A stretch of DNA of 39,680 nucleotides. It comes from Pseudomonadota bacterium. Lineage in GTDB: Bacteria; Pseudomonadota; Alphaproteobacteria; Caulobacterales; Aquidulcibacteraceae. The stretch covers positions 1-39,680 of the forward strand of contig JAEYPY010000063.1 of assembly GCA_023410295.1 (NCBI GenBank), in the 5' to 3' direction. Within the stretch, counting starts at the first letter, position 1. Each line of letters starts with the position of its first letter. The notes under the pieces are model-generated. The model saw only the letters and a list, made by a program, of their open reading frames with translations, was not told where the DNA came from and did no database searches. Positions 15,541 to 23,984 of this stretch are shown piece after piece. The position numbers and the translations under genes were made by a program.

Positions 15541-16436
15541 TTGGGGCTCAGCAGCTCCACGATAAGATCGCGCGTGAAAGCGAACACGAGGATGCTTTCG
15601 ATGACTAACGGAAGCAGGATCGCGCCCACGTACGTGGAATTCCATTCGTAGAGCGGAAGCCCGTAGTAGTAGCCGTTCAGCGCTTGCCAAAACGAGATTG
15701 TTGGCCAGTCCTGAAGGCCACTTGTGACTGCGAGCGTCAAGTTCCAAATCATATGCAGCGCAATTGCACCGCCAAGATGGCCTTGCTTGAGCACAAGCAT
15801 TGCCGACGTGACGCCGAACACGAAAGTGGTCGCAAATCTGAAGATCAGATCGAGCCAAGGTTGGCCAATATAGATGTGCCACGCACCAAAGAGGGCTGCG
15901 CTGATGAGCGCGCCCCGTAGCGGGCCGTATCGCGCTGCGAGCAAGCCGAGGAGTAGACCTCGAAAGAGTATCTCTTCGGTCGCGGATTGGATGAGTATGG
16001 CGGGCGTCAGCAGCGGAAGCGCCCGCGCCAGTTCGGTCATCCAACCCGATGGGAGTTCAAATAAAGGCACGATCGTCGGTAGCGCGGCGGCAAGACCAGC
16101 GATTACCCAGCGGTGGGAGTCGTGGAGCGCGCGCAGGTTCAAGCCGATGGCTGTCGGTGGGAGGGCGGCCCAGATGCGGGCGCCAACGATGACGGCCGCC
16201 GCCAGAATTGCGAACGACAAGGTTTGTGACGCCAAGAGCCACGCACCTGCCTCCGGGGGAGCCGTCATATCGATGACGCGAGTTGGCAGCACCAACCATT
16301 GAAACAGCACGCCGAACAGCGCCTCGCCTTGGCGTAGTGTCCATTGCGAGAGGATCAGGATGACGAGAGCGCCGCCCCAGTGTAGCGGCCTCGGCGCAGG
16401 AGGCGGCTGCGAGGTGAGTGCCTCTCCTTCCGTCAT
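15516..16436 (-). CDS. CPBP family intramembrane metalloprotease
   Basis: A 306-residue polytopic membrane protein of the CAAX-prenyl-protease/bacteriocin-processing (CPBP) family. The three family motifs are present: EEILFR (Glu-154, Glu-155, Arg-159), FGAWH (Phe-183 to His-187) and HMIWN (His-228 to Asn-232). The protein has about eight hydrophobic segments. The target is unknown; members cleave prenylated proteins, process peptides or act as immunity proteins. The ribosome-binding site GGGGAAG lies within a hairpin immediately upstream. Its 3' end overlaps serA by 25 bases. Confidence 0.88.
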   Translation of the reverse strand: MTEGEALTSQPPPAPRPLHWGGALVILILSQWTLRQGEALFGVLFQWLVLPTRVIDMTAPPEAGAWLLASQTLSFAILAAAVIVGARIWAALPPTAIGLNLRALHDSHRWVIAGLAAALPTIVPLFELPSGWMTELARALPLLTPAILIQSATEEILFRGLLLGLLAARYGPLRGALISAALFGAWHIYIGQPWLDLIFRFATTFVFGVTSAMLVLKQGHLGGAIALHMIWNLTLAVTSGLQDWPTISFWQALNGYYYGLPLYEWNSTYVGAILLPLVIESILVFAFTRDLIVELLSPNQNRNNFA

Positions 16437-16444
16437 GCGCTCGT

Positions 16445-16467
16445 CTTCCCCGAAAAGAACGGGGAAG
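16445..16467 (-). promoter_or_regulatory. Hairpin covering the CPBP ribosome-binding site
   Basis: On the minus strand CTTCCCCG, loop TTCTTTT, CGGGGAAG forms a perfect 8-bp stem. The GGGGAAG arm is also the only ribosome-binding site of the CPBP gene, eight bases before its ATG, so this hairpin could limit translation. Confidence 0.45.
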
Positions 16468-16507
16468 CTGGTAGCGGAACCTGACCCTGCTGCATAGCGT
16501 TACCCCC

Positions 16508-16527
16508 CGTCCGCAAAAGCGCGGACG
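16508..16527 (+). promoter_or_regulatory. Hairpin just before the first pagL-like gene
   Basis: CGTCCGC (16508-16514) pairs with GCGGACG (16521-16527) around AAAAGC. It sits one base before the GAGGGG ribosome-binding site and could be a leader or a stabilising 5' hairpin. Confidence 0.35.
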
Positions 16528-16540
16528 CGAGGGGATGTCC

Positions 16541-17140
16541 ATGAAGCTGAAGCTGTTTGCCTCGACCTTGCTGCTCGCGGCCGCGGGGCTCGCCGCGCCG
16601 GCGCACGCCAAGATCGATGAAATCCGCCTGGGCGCCGTCAACAATATTCGTGACGACCATGGCGATATTGTCGAGGGCAAACATGAGGGGACCAATGTTG
16701 AGATCGAGGTGGTTTCCTCGTCGCCGGATTTCCTCAACCTGATCGGCTCGCCGCGGCCCTACTTCTTCGGTTCGATCGCGACGGATGATGGTGGAGTCAA
16801 TTTCGGCGGCGTCGGCGTTCTGTGGCGCTGGGAGTTCGCCGATGGCTGGGCGTTCGAGCCGGGCTTTGGCTACGTCATTCACGACGGCGCCATCGACAAT
16901 CCCTATCCCGACGGCACGGCGCAGGCCGCGGCCTACGAGGAAGAGCATCAGCTCACCGGTTCGCAGGATCTTTTCCGCTCCTCGTTCGCGCTAGAGCGCG
17001 AGTTCGGCGAGCGGTTCGCGGCGCAGCTCTATTGGCAACACATGAGCCACGGCCAGATCCTGGATTCCGGCCGTAATCAGGGGCTCGATTATGTCGGTCT
17101 GCGCTTTCTCTATCGTTTCGACACCGACGCGGCTGATTGA
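16541..17140 (+). CDS. PagL-like lipid A 3-O-deacylase (acyloxyacyl hydrolase), copy 1
   Basis: A 199-residue outer-membrane protein with signal peptide 1-23 (APAHA). It resembles PagL, an eight-stranded beta-barrel that removes the 3-O-acyl chain of lipid A: alternating aromatic strands such as GVGVLWRWEFADGWAFEPG and the C-terminal active-site block. His-167 and Ser-169 in QHMSHG correspond to the PagL His/Ser pair. The acid position, Glu in Pseudomonas PagL (NDGIE), is Asp-183 here (NQGLD). The protein ends in a barrel strand RFLYRF. The start at 16541 is set by GAGGGG; an ATG six bases earlier overlaps that site. A paralogue follows directly. Confidence 0.82.
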   Translation: MKLKLFASTLLLAAAGLAAPAHAKIDEIRLGAVNNIRDDHGDIVEGKHEGTNVEIEVVSSSPDFLNLIGSPRPYFFGSIATDDGGVNFGGVGVLWRWEFADGWAFEPGFGYVIHDGAIDNPYPDGTAQAAAYEEEHQLTGSQDLFRSSFALEREFGERFAAQLYWQHMSHGQILDSGRNQGLDYVGLRFLYRFDTDAAD

Positions 17141-17199
17141 GCCGCTTCCGCACACTCCAGAAGCAGTCTAGGTTGGCCGCGCCTCAGGGGAGACGATCG

Positions 17200-17784
17200 A
17201 TGTGGGGGAAAGCGGCTGGAGTTGCGGCGTTCGGCGCTGCGCTCATGGCGGCGCCGGCGGCGAACGCGGGCGTCGATGAAGTGCATGTCGGCGTCATGGC
17301 GCACAATATTTGTGTCATCAATTGCGACAACGCCGACAAGGAAGACGGGCCGAACGTGGAATTTCAGGTCTCGTTCGACTCGCCGGATTTCCTGCGCTGG
17401 GCGTTCTCGCCGCAACCTTATTTGATGGCCTCGGTCAACACCGCTGATGCGACCAGCTTCGCGGGCGCTGGGCTGGAATGGCGCTGGGATTTTGCCGACG
17501 GATGGGCGCTAGAGCCTGGGCTCGGGATCGTCGTGCACAACGGTGAGACGAACAATCCCTACGCCAATGGCACGCCGGAAGCGGAGGTCTTCAACGACGA
17601 GCACGTGCTGCTGGGCTCGGATGCGCTGTTTCGCACCTCGCTCGGACTCACGCGTCAGTTGTCCGGTCCGTGGGAAGCGCAGCTGTTCTACGAACATTTG
17701 AGCCACGGTCAGATTCTCGCCAGCGGGCGCAATCAGGGCCTGGACGAAGTCGGCATCCGTATCGGTTATCGCTTCGGGGAATAA
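17200..17784 (+). CDS. PagL-like lipid A 3-O-deacylase, copy 2
   Basis: A 194-residue paralogue of the preceding gene. Signal peptide 1-23 (AANA). It shares SPDFL, AGLEWRWDFADGWALEPG, NNPYANGT and the active-site block EHLSHGQIL..GRNQGLDEVG. His-166 and Ser-168 are conserved and the acid is Asp-182, followed by Glu-183. Unlike copy 1, it has a CVINC pair of Cys near the mature N-terminus (NICVINCDN), which could form a disulphide. The start MWGKAAG follows AGGGGAG; codons upstream do not give a signal peptide. It is 59 bases from copy 1, with its own possible promoter motif between them. Confidence 0.82.
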   Translation: MWGKAAGVAAFGAALMAAPAANAGVDEVHVGVMAHNICVINCDNADKEDGPNVEFQVSFDSPDFLRWAFSPQPYLMASVNTADATSFAGAGLEWRWDFADGWALEPGLGIVVHNGETNNPYANGTPEAEVFNDEHVLLGSDALFRTSLGLTRQLSGPWEAQLFYEHLSHGQILASGRNQGLDEVGIRIGYRFGE

Positions 17785-17849
17785 TCCTCGAGGGTTCCCT
17801 CGCTTCCAGAACCGGCTAGAGTACGCGCGCTTCCAGAAGGGGGGACGCC

Positions 17850-19229
17850 ATGGGCGCTCATTTGCGTGAACGGTTTCAGCGGCCTGGCCCGAAGCGGATT
17901 CTTTCGCTCGACGGCGGCGGCTCGCGCGGGCTTTTGACGCTCGGTTTTCTGCAAAAGCTCGAGACCCATCTCGAGCAGCGCAGCGGCAATCCCGATTTCC
18001 GCCTGTCGCAATATTTCGATCTCATCGGCGGCACCTCGACTGGCGCGATCATCGCGACGACGCTGGCCCTCGGCTGGAAGGTGCATCAGACGGTCGATCT
18101 CTATTTCCAGCTTTTGCCCGCGATTTTTGAGAAGCCGCAAGTGCCAGGGCCGCTGCGCGTGCTGATCCCGGCGTTCAAGAACAAGGCGCTGACGGAAGCG
18201 CTCAACGAACATCTCGGCGACCGCACGTTGGCTTCGGAAGATCTACGCACGGGGCTCGCCATTCACGCCAAGCGCATCGATTCCGGCTCGGCCTGGATTC
18301 TCGTGAACAATCCGGACTGGTGCTATTTCGAGTCGCCGGACAAGATCGGTATTGCGAACGCCGATTTTTACCTGCGCGATCTGGTGCAGGGCTCGGCCGC
18401 GGCGCCGACCTATTTCGCGGACGTGCGCATCCCGCTGGCGCGCAACAAGCGCGGCGGCATTGCCTCGTACGCGCACTTCTTCGATGGCGGCGTCAGCCCC
18501 AACAACAATCCGGCGCAGCAATTGCTGCTGACCGCGACCGATCCGGCGTTCGGCTTCAATTGGAAGACGGGCGAGAACGAATTGCTGATCTGGTCGGTCG
18601 GCACCGGCTACGTGCGCAAGCGCTTTGAGAAAAAGAACCGCAAGCGCCGCTCCTCGGCGCAGTCGATCGGCGACTTCCGGCGTCTTGCGTATTCAAGCAA
18701 GGTAATGGCCGCGCTCGAGGGCTACAATCACGATATCTGCCAGCAGCAGATCACGACGATGCAGACGCTCTCGCGCCCGCGCTTTCCTTGGTACGTCAAT
18801 TCGGAAGTGCGCATGCAGACGCAAACGCCGCTCTTGTCGCGCGAACCGATCATGACGTTCCAGCGCTACGATGCGCGACTCGAAATCGATGAGCCGGAGT
18901 TCCGCCGGCCAGAACATATCGAGAGCCTCTTGGGCCAGGAGATGAGCGCCAACGAGGTTGCGAAACTGCGCAGGCTCGACATCAAGGAGCGCGCGCTACT
19001 CGACGTGCTCTACACGGCGGGGCAGGCGCTGGGCGACGCGCAATTGATCCATCGCGACAGCAGGGACGAACAGAATCCCGTCCGCGGCCAAGCGATCGCC
19101 TCCGATTGGCCGCCGCAGGCGTTCGATCTGCCGCAATGGCGCAGGGGCGAAGCTGTGGCCGCGCCCACGCCAGCTGCGGCGGAAGCGCCCGCTGCACAGC
19201 CATCTGGCGATTCGCCGCCGCCCGCGTGA
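17850..19229 (+). CDS. Patatin-like phospholipase
   Basis: A 459-residue patatin-family lipid acyl hydrolase with a Ser-Asp dyad. The oxyanion loop is SLDGGGSRGL (19-28), the nucleophile elbow GTSTG with Ser-63, and the catalytic Asp-212 in FFDGG. There is no signal peptide or membrane segment, so it is probably cytosolic or exported by another route. After the core domain (to about residue 290) come about 170 residues ending in an Ala/Pro-rich tail. The ribosome-binding site is GGGGGGACG. It follows two lipid A deacylase genes, suggesting a membrane-lipid theme. No cyclic-nucleotide synthase lies beside it, so a CBASS effector role is not supported. Confidence 0.9.
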   Translation: MGAHLRERFQRPGPKRILSLDGGGSRGLLTLGFLQKLETHLEQRSGNPDFRLSQYFDLIGGTSTGAIIATTLALGWKVHQTVDLYFQLLPAIFEKPQVPGPLRVLIPAFKNKALTEALNEHLGDRTLASEDLRTGLAIHAKRIDSGSAWILVNNPDWCYFESPDKIGIANADFYLRDLVQGSAAAPTYFADVRIPLARNKRGGIASYAHFFDGGVSPNNNPAQQLLLTATDPAFGFNWKTGENELLIWSVGTGYVRKRFEKKNRKRRSSAQSIGDFRRLAYSSKVMAALEGYNHDICQQQITTMQTLSRPRFPWYVNSEVRMQTQTPLLSREPIMTFQRYDARLEIDEPEFRRPEHIESLLGQEMSANEVAKLRRLDIKERALLDVLYTAGQALGDAQLIHRDSRDEQNPVRGQAIASDWPPQAFDLPQWRRGEAVAAPTPAAAEAPAAQPSGDSPPPA

Positions 19230-19282
19230 CTTGACGGCCCCGCCCGAAGCGGACACGCAAGGCCGCGCGAAGGAGCGATGAA

Positions 19283-20572
<1,290 letters not shown>

Positions 20573-20588
20573 GCCTAGAGGCAGGCCC

Positions 20589-21230
20589 ATGTCCGCAGAA
20601 AACGACAACACCTCTCCGCCGCGCCGCTTCTCCGTCGAAGATGCGCGCGCGCGCATGGGACAGGCGTACCGCAAGTCGGAGTTCATTCTTTCGCGCGCGT
20701 ATGGGCTGCTGCGCGAGCCGAAGAAGGAATGGGAGCAGATCCGGGCCGAAGAAACGACGGTGCCGAATATTCTGGTCGGCTACGTCGCGCCGCTCGCCGC
20801 GATTCCGCCGGTGTGCGACTTGATCGGCTCGGCGCTCTTCAACCGCATGCTGCAGGACGCGCCCGGCGATGCGCTGATCCGCGCCGTGGTGACCTGGGTG
20901 GTTTCGATTGGACTGGTGTTTTTCCTGGGCGTTCTGACCAACGCCGTTGCCGAGAATTTCGAAGGCGATAAGGACGATCTCGCCGCGCAGAAACTGGCGG
21001 CTTATTCGCTGACGCCGGCGTTCCTATCGGGCGTTTTCTCGCTTTGGCCGCCGCTCTGGTGGCTCTCGCTCTTCGCGCTCGCGGCGATGGTTTACCTCAT
21101 GTACCGCGGGCTGCCGATCTTGATGAAGGCGCCGCAGGAGCGGGCGCTTGGTTACGCTGCGACGGTGACGATCACCGCGATGGTAGCTGTGATTATCGTC
21201 TTCTCGCTGGCCAGCTGCGCGACCGGCTAA
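20589..21230 (+). CDS. Yip1 family membrane protein, copy 1
   Basis: A 213-residue membrane protein of the Yip1/DUF1282 type. The soluble N-terminus (about 1-70) contains REPKKEWEQIRAEE, the usual pre-domain of this family. Five hydrophobic segments follow (about 72-92, 101-122, 138-156, 158-176 and 184-205). The pattern AAQKLAAYSLTPAFLSGVFSLWPPL is shared with the next gene. Function of bacterial members is not known. Ribosome-binding site GAGGCAGG. Being 16 bases after purA, it is probably co-transcribed with it. Confidence 0.8.
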   Translation: MSAENDNTSPPRRFSVEDARARMGQAYRKSEFILSRAYGLLREPKKEWEQIRAEETTVPNILVGYVAPLAAIPPVCDLIGSALFNRMLQDAPGDALIRAVVTWVVSIGLVFFLGVLTNAVAENFEGDKDDLAAQKLAAYSLTPAFLSGVFSLWPPLWWLSLFALAAMVYLMYRGLPILMKAPQERALGYAATVTITAMVAVIIVFSLASCATG

Positions 21231-21299
21231 GTCATTTCGGGTTGGACCCGATCGCTGCCGCGCCTAGCATCCCCCTCGAATCGCCGGGGAGGAGCGCCC

Positions 21300-21923
21300 A
21301 TGACCATCGATCCAGCCAACGCCAGCAGCGCAGGTCTCGTTGATCGCGCCAAGAATATCATCCTGACGCCCGCCGCCGAGTTCGAGCGCATCGACAATGA
21401 GCCGGCGGACGTCAGCAAGATCTATATGGGCTACGTGCTGCCGCTGGCGGTGTTCGCAGCGCTCTGCAGCTTTATCGGCATGTCGGTGTTCGGCGTGTTC
21501 GGCTGGCGCATGCCGCTGGTGCCGGGCCTCATCAACGCCGTCATCGGCGTCGGCTTGTCGCTGGCGGGCGTTTACATCATCTCGCTGATCACCAATGCGC
21601 TGGCGCCGAATTTCGGCTCGCAGGCCAATGTCGGCAAAGCGCATCAGCTGATCGCCTATAGCTGGACGCCGGCGTTTCTCGCGGCCGTGTTCTCGCTGTT
21701 TCCGCCACTGGCGATCCTGGGCCTCGCCGGCCTCTACGCCTTCGTGCTGCTCTATATCGGCCTGCCACGGCTGATGAAGACGCCGGAAGACAAGCGTGTT
21801 GGCTTTTTTGTCGTGCTGGTGCTGATCGGCATCGTCGTCAACATCGTGATCGGCTATGTCGCCGGCCAGATTTTGTTGATGCTGCCGGGTTACGCGCCGC
21901 CGAACCCGTTCGGTTACAGCTGA
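21300..21923 (+). CDS. Yip1 family membrane protein, copy 2
   Basis: A 207-residue paralogue of the preceding gene. It keeps the LTPAAEFERIDNEPADV pre-domain, a GYVLPLA first membrane segment and the block AHQLIAYSWTPAFLAAVFSLFPPLA. It has five hydrophobic segments. The C-terminus (GYAPPNPFGYS) is short and polar. Ribosome-binding site GGGGAGGAG. It ends a transcription unit, since a near-perfect terminator follows 25 bases after the stop. The pair looks like a tandem duplication that has diverged. Confidence 0.8.
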   Translation: MTIDPANASSAGLVDRAKNIILTPAAEFERIDNEPADVSKIYMGYVLPLAVFAALCSFIGMSVFGVFGWRMPLVPGLINAVIGVGLSLAGVYIISLITNALAPNFGSQANVGKAHQLIAYSWTPAFLAAVFSLFPPLAILGLAGLYAFVLLYIGLPRLMKTPEDKRVGFFVVLVLIGIVVNIVIGYVAGQILLMLPGYAPPNPFGYS

Positions 21924-21947
21924 CGCAGGCATTACATCGCGTTTCGG

Positions 21948-21977
21948 AACAGCCGTAGCGAAAGCTACGGCTGTTTT
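21948..21977 (+). terminator. Rho-independent terminator after the Yip1 pair
   Basis: A perfect 12-bp stem AACAGCCGTAGC (21948-21959) with GCTACGGCTGTT (21964-21975), GAAA tetraloop, followed by TTTT. It ends the purA-yip1-yip1 run. Confidence 0.92.
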
Positions 21978-22119
21978 GCGTTGTGAGTTCCCATGCGATC
22001 TTGATTCAAAGCAAGGTTTTTCGTTCCGACTCGGAAATGCTATAGGCGCACCGGTCGGCGTGCGCGTCACCCTTGCGGCGCGCGTCCGACGCTCTCCCTC
22101 CAGCATTCGGACGGCCAAC

Positions 22120-22455
22120 ATGACAAGCAAACGCACCAACGGCGCCCGCGAGGCGCAAGACAATCCCGCGCTTTTCGGCGCTATGCAGATGCCGGTGGCG
22201 ACGTCGTTCGCCATGTCGCAGCGGTTTGCATTGGAGTCGGCGAAGTTCTGGGCGCGCCGCATGCGCGCATATGCCGATCAGATGGAAGTGCTGGCGACTT
22301 GCCGCTCGGCCGATGAACTGGCGGGCGCGCAGACACGCTTCTTCGAGCGCATGCGCGAAGATTATGCGGCTGAGAGCGAGACGCTTGGCGCTCTGCTGGC
22401 GCCGGAGCCTGAAATGCGCCGGCGCGGCAATGGCGACACGGGCGCAGAAGCCTAA
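22120..22455 (+). CDS. Phasin-like protein
   Basis: A 111-residue, mostly helical protein. The middle (about residues 28-88: FAMSQRFALESAKFWARRMRAYADQ..., then ELAGAQTRFFERMREDYAAE) matches the pattern of the Phasin_2 family, which coats polyhydroxyalkanoate granules or acts as a helical accessory protein. The upstream part of the open frame overlaps the terminator and was excluded. The ribosome-binding site is weak. No PHA synthase is in the window. It is convergent with the metallophosphoesterase gene, overlapping by four bases. Confidence 0.72.
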   Translation: MTSKRTNGAREAQDNPALFGAMQMPVATSFAMSQRFALESAKFWARRMRAYADQMEVLATCRSADELAGAQTRFFERMREDYAAESETLGALLAPEPEMRRRGNGDTGAEA

Positions 22456-23186
22456 ATTTCCACGAGCGTGTATGGCCGCCCCGTCGCGGCCATCGCCACC
22501 ATCTGCGCGCAATTGTAGACGGGCACGCCGCGCGGCGTCTTGCCCTTGTGCACGCCGCGATGCGCATGGCCGTGAAACACCGCGCTGACATTGTCGAAAT
22601 GGTCGATCGAATCGGCCAGCCGTGAATTGCCGAGAAACGGGAAGATTTCGAGCGGCTCGCCCTCGAGCGTGCCGGGGACCGGCGCATAGTGCAGCACGGC
22701 GACGACGCGGTCTGTGCGTAGCATCCTGAGGCTCGTCTCAAGCTTCAAGTTCTCTTCCATGCACGATTGCACGAACGCCTTCACGCACGTCTCGCCGAAG
22801 GCCGAGAGCATGCCGCGGCCGAAGCCGCCCATCGCGCCCATGCAGCCGGCAAAGCCGATGCCGGCAATCTCGAACGCTTCGCCGCCGTCCAGCACGCGCA
22901 CGCCGACATCGCTCAGCATGCGTTTGATCACCTGCGGCTGACCGCACTCGTGGTCGTGGTTGCCGAGCACGCCGACGGTGGGAATGGTGGCGGCGCGGAG
23001 GTCATCGCAGAGCAGTTCGGCTTCGGTGGTCTTGCCGTAATTGGTGAGATCGCCGCAGAGCACGAGCACGTCGGCGAGGCTGCTGATCTCGGCGAACAGC
23101 TCGCGATAGTGCGTCTCGCGGTTCTCCTGCACGTGCAGGTCGCCAATCGCCGCAATGCGCACCCGTTTCTCAGCTGACGGGGTCAT
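22452..23186 (-). CDS. Calcineurin-like metallophosphoesterase
   Basis: A 244-residue binuclear-metal phosphoesterase with the full motif set: GDLH (Asp-16, His-18), GDLTN (Asp-46), GNHDHE (Asn-77, His-78), a His in VLHYAPVPG, and GHAHRG. It has no signal peptide. The substrate is unknown. The start MTPSAEKRVR lies inside the end of the upstream nucleotidyltransferase gene (17-base overlap), so translation is likely coupled. The pairing with a nucleotidyltransferase suggests that one enzyme acts on a product or modification made by the other; this is an inference. Confidence 0.9.
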   Translation of the reverse strand: MTPSAEKRVRIAAIGDLHVQENRETHYRELFAEISSLADVLVLCGDLTNYGKTTEAELLCDDLRAATIPTVGVLGNHDHECGQPQVIKRMLSDVGVRVLDGGEAFEIAGIGFAGCMGAMGGFGRGMLSAFGETCVKAFVQSCMEENLKLETSLRMLRTDRVVAVLHYAPVPGTLEGEPLEIFPFLGNSRLADSIDHFDNVSAVFHGHAHRGVHKGKTPRGVPVYNCAQMVAMAATGRPYTLVEI

Positions 23187-23946
23187 GCCGTTCTTCAATG
23201 CCCTTGCCGATGATGTCAGCGTATCCCCACTCGGTGATATCGGTGACATAGTCCCGGGCGCTGAAAAGTCGACCGCGGCAGATCCGAACGTTGGATTCCG
23301 GCATGTCGAGGTGCGCGTTGAGCCGCGCGACCAGCTCGTTCATCAGCCAGCGCGGCACGAGATCGCGCTCGCTCGGATAGATGTAGCGGAAATTGATGAG
23401 GTGCGAGAGCAGCACTTCCCAATGCAGCTCCATGTAGCGGAGCAGCCGCTTCCACTCGATGGCGTCGTGCTGCTTCAGGATGACGTGCGCAACGTCGGCG
23501 CCATCATAGCGATAGCGATCTTGCACGAAGATTTTCGACCAGATGAGTTCGGTCGGTTTGATGATGCGGATCTTGGTGCCGTAGACTTCGATCTCGGGCG
23601 CCTCATCGAACCATTCGTCGGTGATGGCGATCTCGGTAGTGCGGCAGCTAAAGATGACGTCGAAATAGTATTTGCCGCGAAAGATTTTCGCGAGCCAGCG
23701 TTCGTCTTCGACTTCCACCTCGTAACCGCGCTCGCGGAAGAAAGAGAGGATGCGCGGGTAGTCGCCAGCCTTGCAGAAGATGTCGAGGTCCTTGGTCGGG
23801 CGCACGACGCCGGTATAGGTCGTCACCGCGTAGGTGCCGGAGAGCAGGAACGGAATGTCGCTCTCGGCCAAGAGGCGCAGGCCTTCGATGTAGAATTCTT
23901 CCGCTTCGGGCGGCGGTTGGAAGGTCTGTTCAACAGCGCTTAGCAT
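23170..23946 (-). CDS. Nucleotidyltransferase family protein
   Basis: A 258-residue protein with the polymerase-beta-type nucleotidyltransferase pattern: LLSGTYAVTTYTG (Gly-37), RPTKDLDIF with Asp-53 and Asp-55 as the metal pair, and a third acid in KYYFDVIF (Asp-96). The remaining helical part (about 130-258) contains ELIWSKIFVQDRYRYDGADV, as in uncharacterised bacterial members of this family. It could transfer a nucleotide to a protein, RNA or small molecule; nothing in the sequence decides which. The start at 23946 has a weak ribosome-binding site. It overlaps the metallophosphoesterase gene downstream and lies 38 bases after the AsmA gene. Confidence 0.8.
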   Translation of the reverse strand: MLSAVEQTFQPPPEAEEFYIEGLRLLAESDIPFLLSGTYAVTTYTGVVRPTKDLDIFCKAGDYPRILSFFRERGYEVEVEDERWLAKIFRGKYYFDVIFSCRTTEIAITDEWFDEAPEIEVYGTKIRIIKPTELIWSKIFVQDRYRYDGADVAHVILKQHDAIEWKRLLRYMELHWEVLLSHLINFRYIYPSERDLVPRWLMNELVARLNAHLDMPESNVRICRGRLFSARDYVTDITEWGYADIIGKGIEERHDPVS

Positions 23947-23984
23947 AGCCTGTGAGAACGGCGCTCGGAACCTTCGGTTCCGTT

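Noticed and set aside
23170..23946. Nucleotidyltransferase as part of an AbiE-type toxin-antitoxin pair
   Set aside because: No AbiEi-like antitoxin accompanies it; its partner is a metallophosphoesterase.
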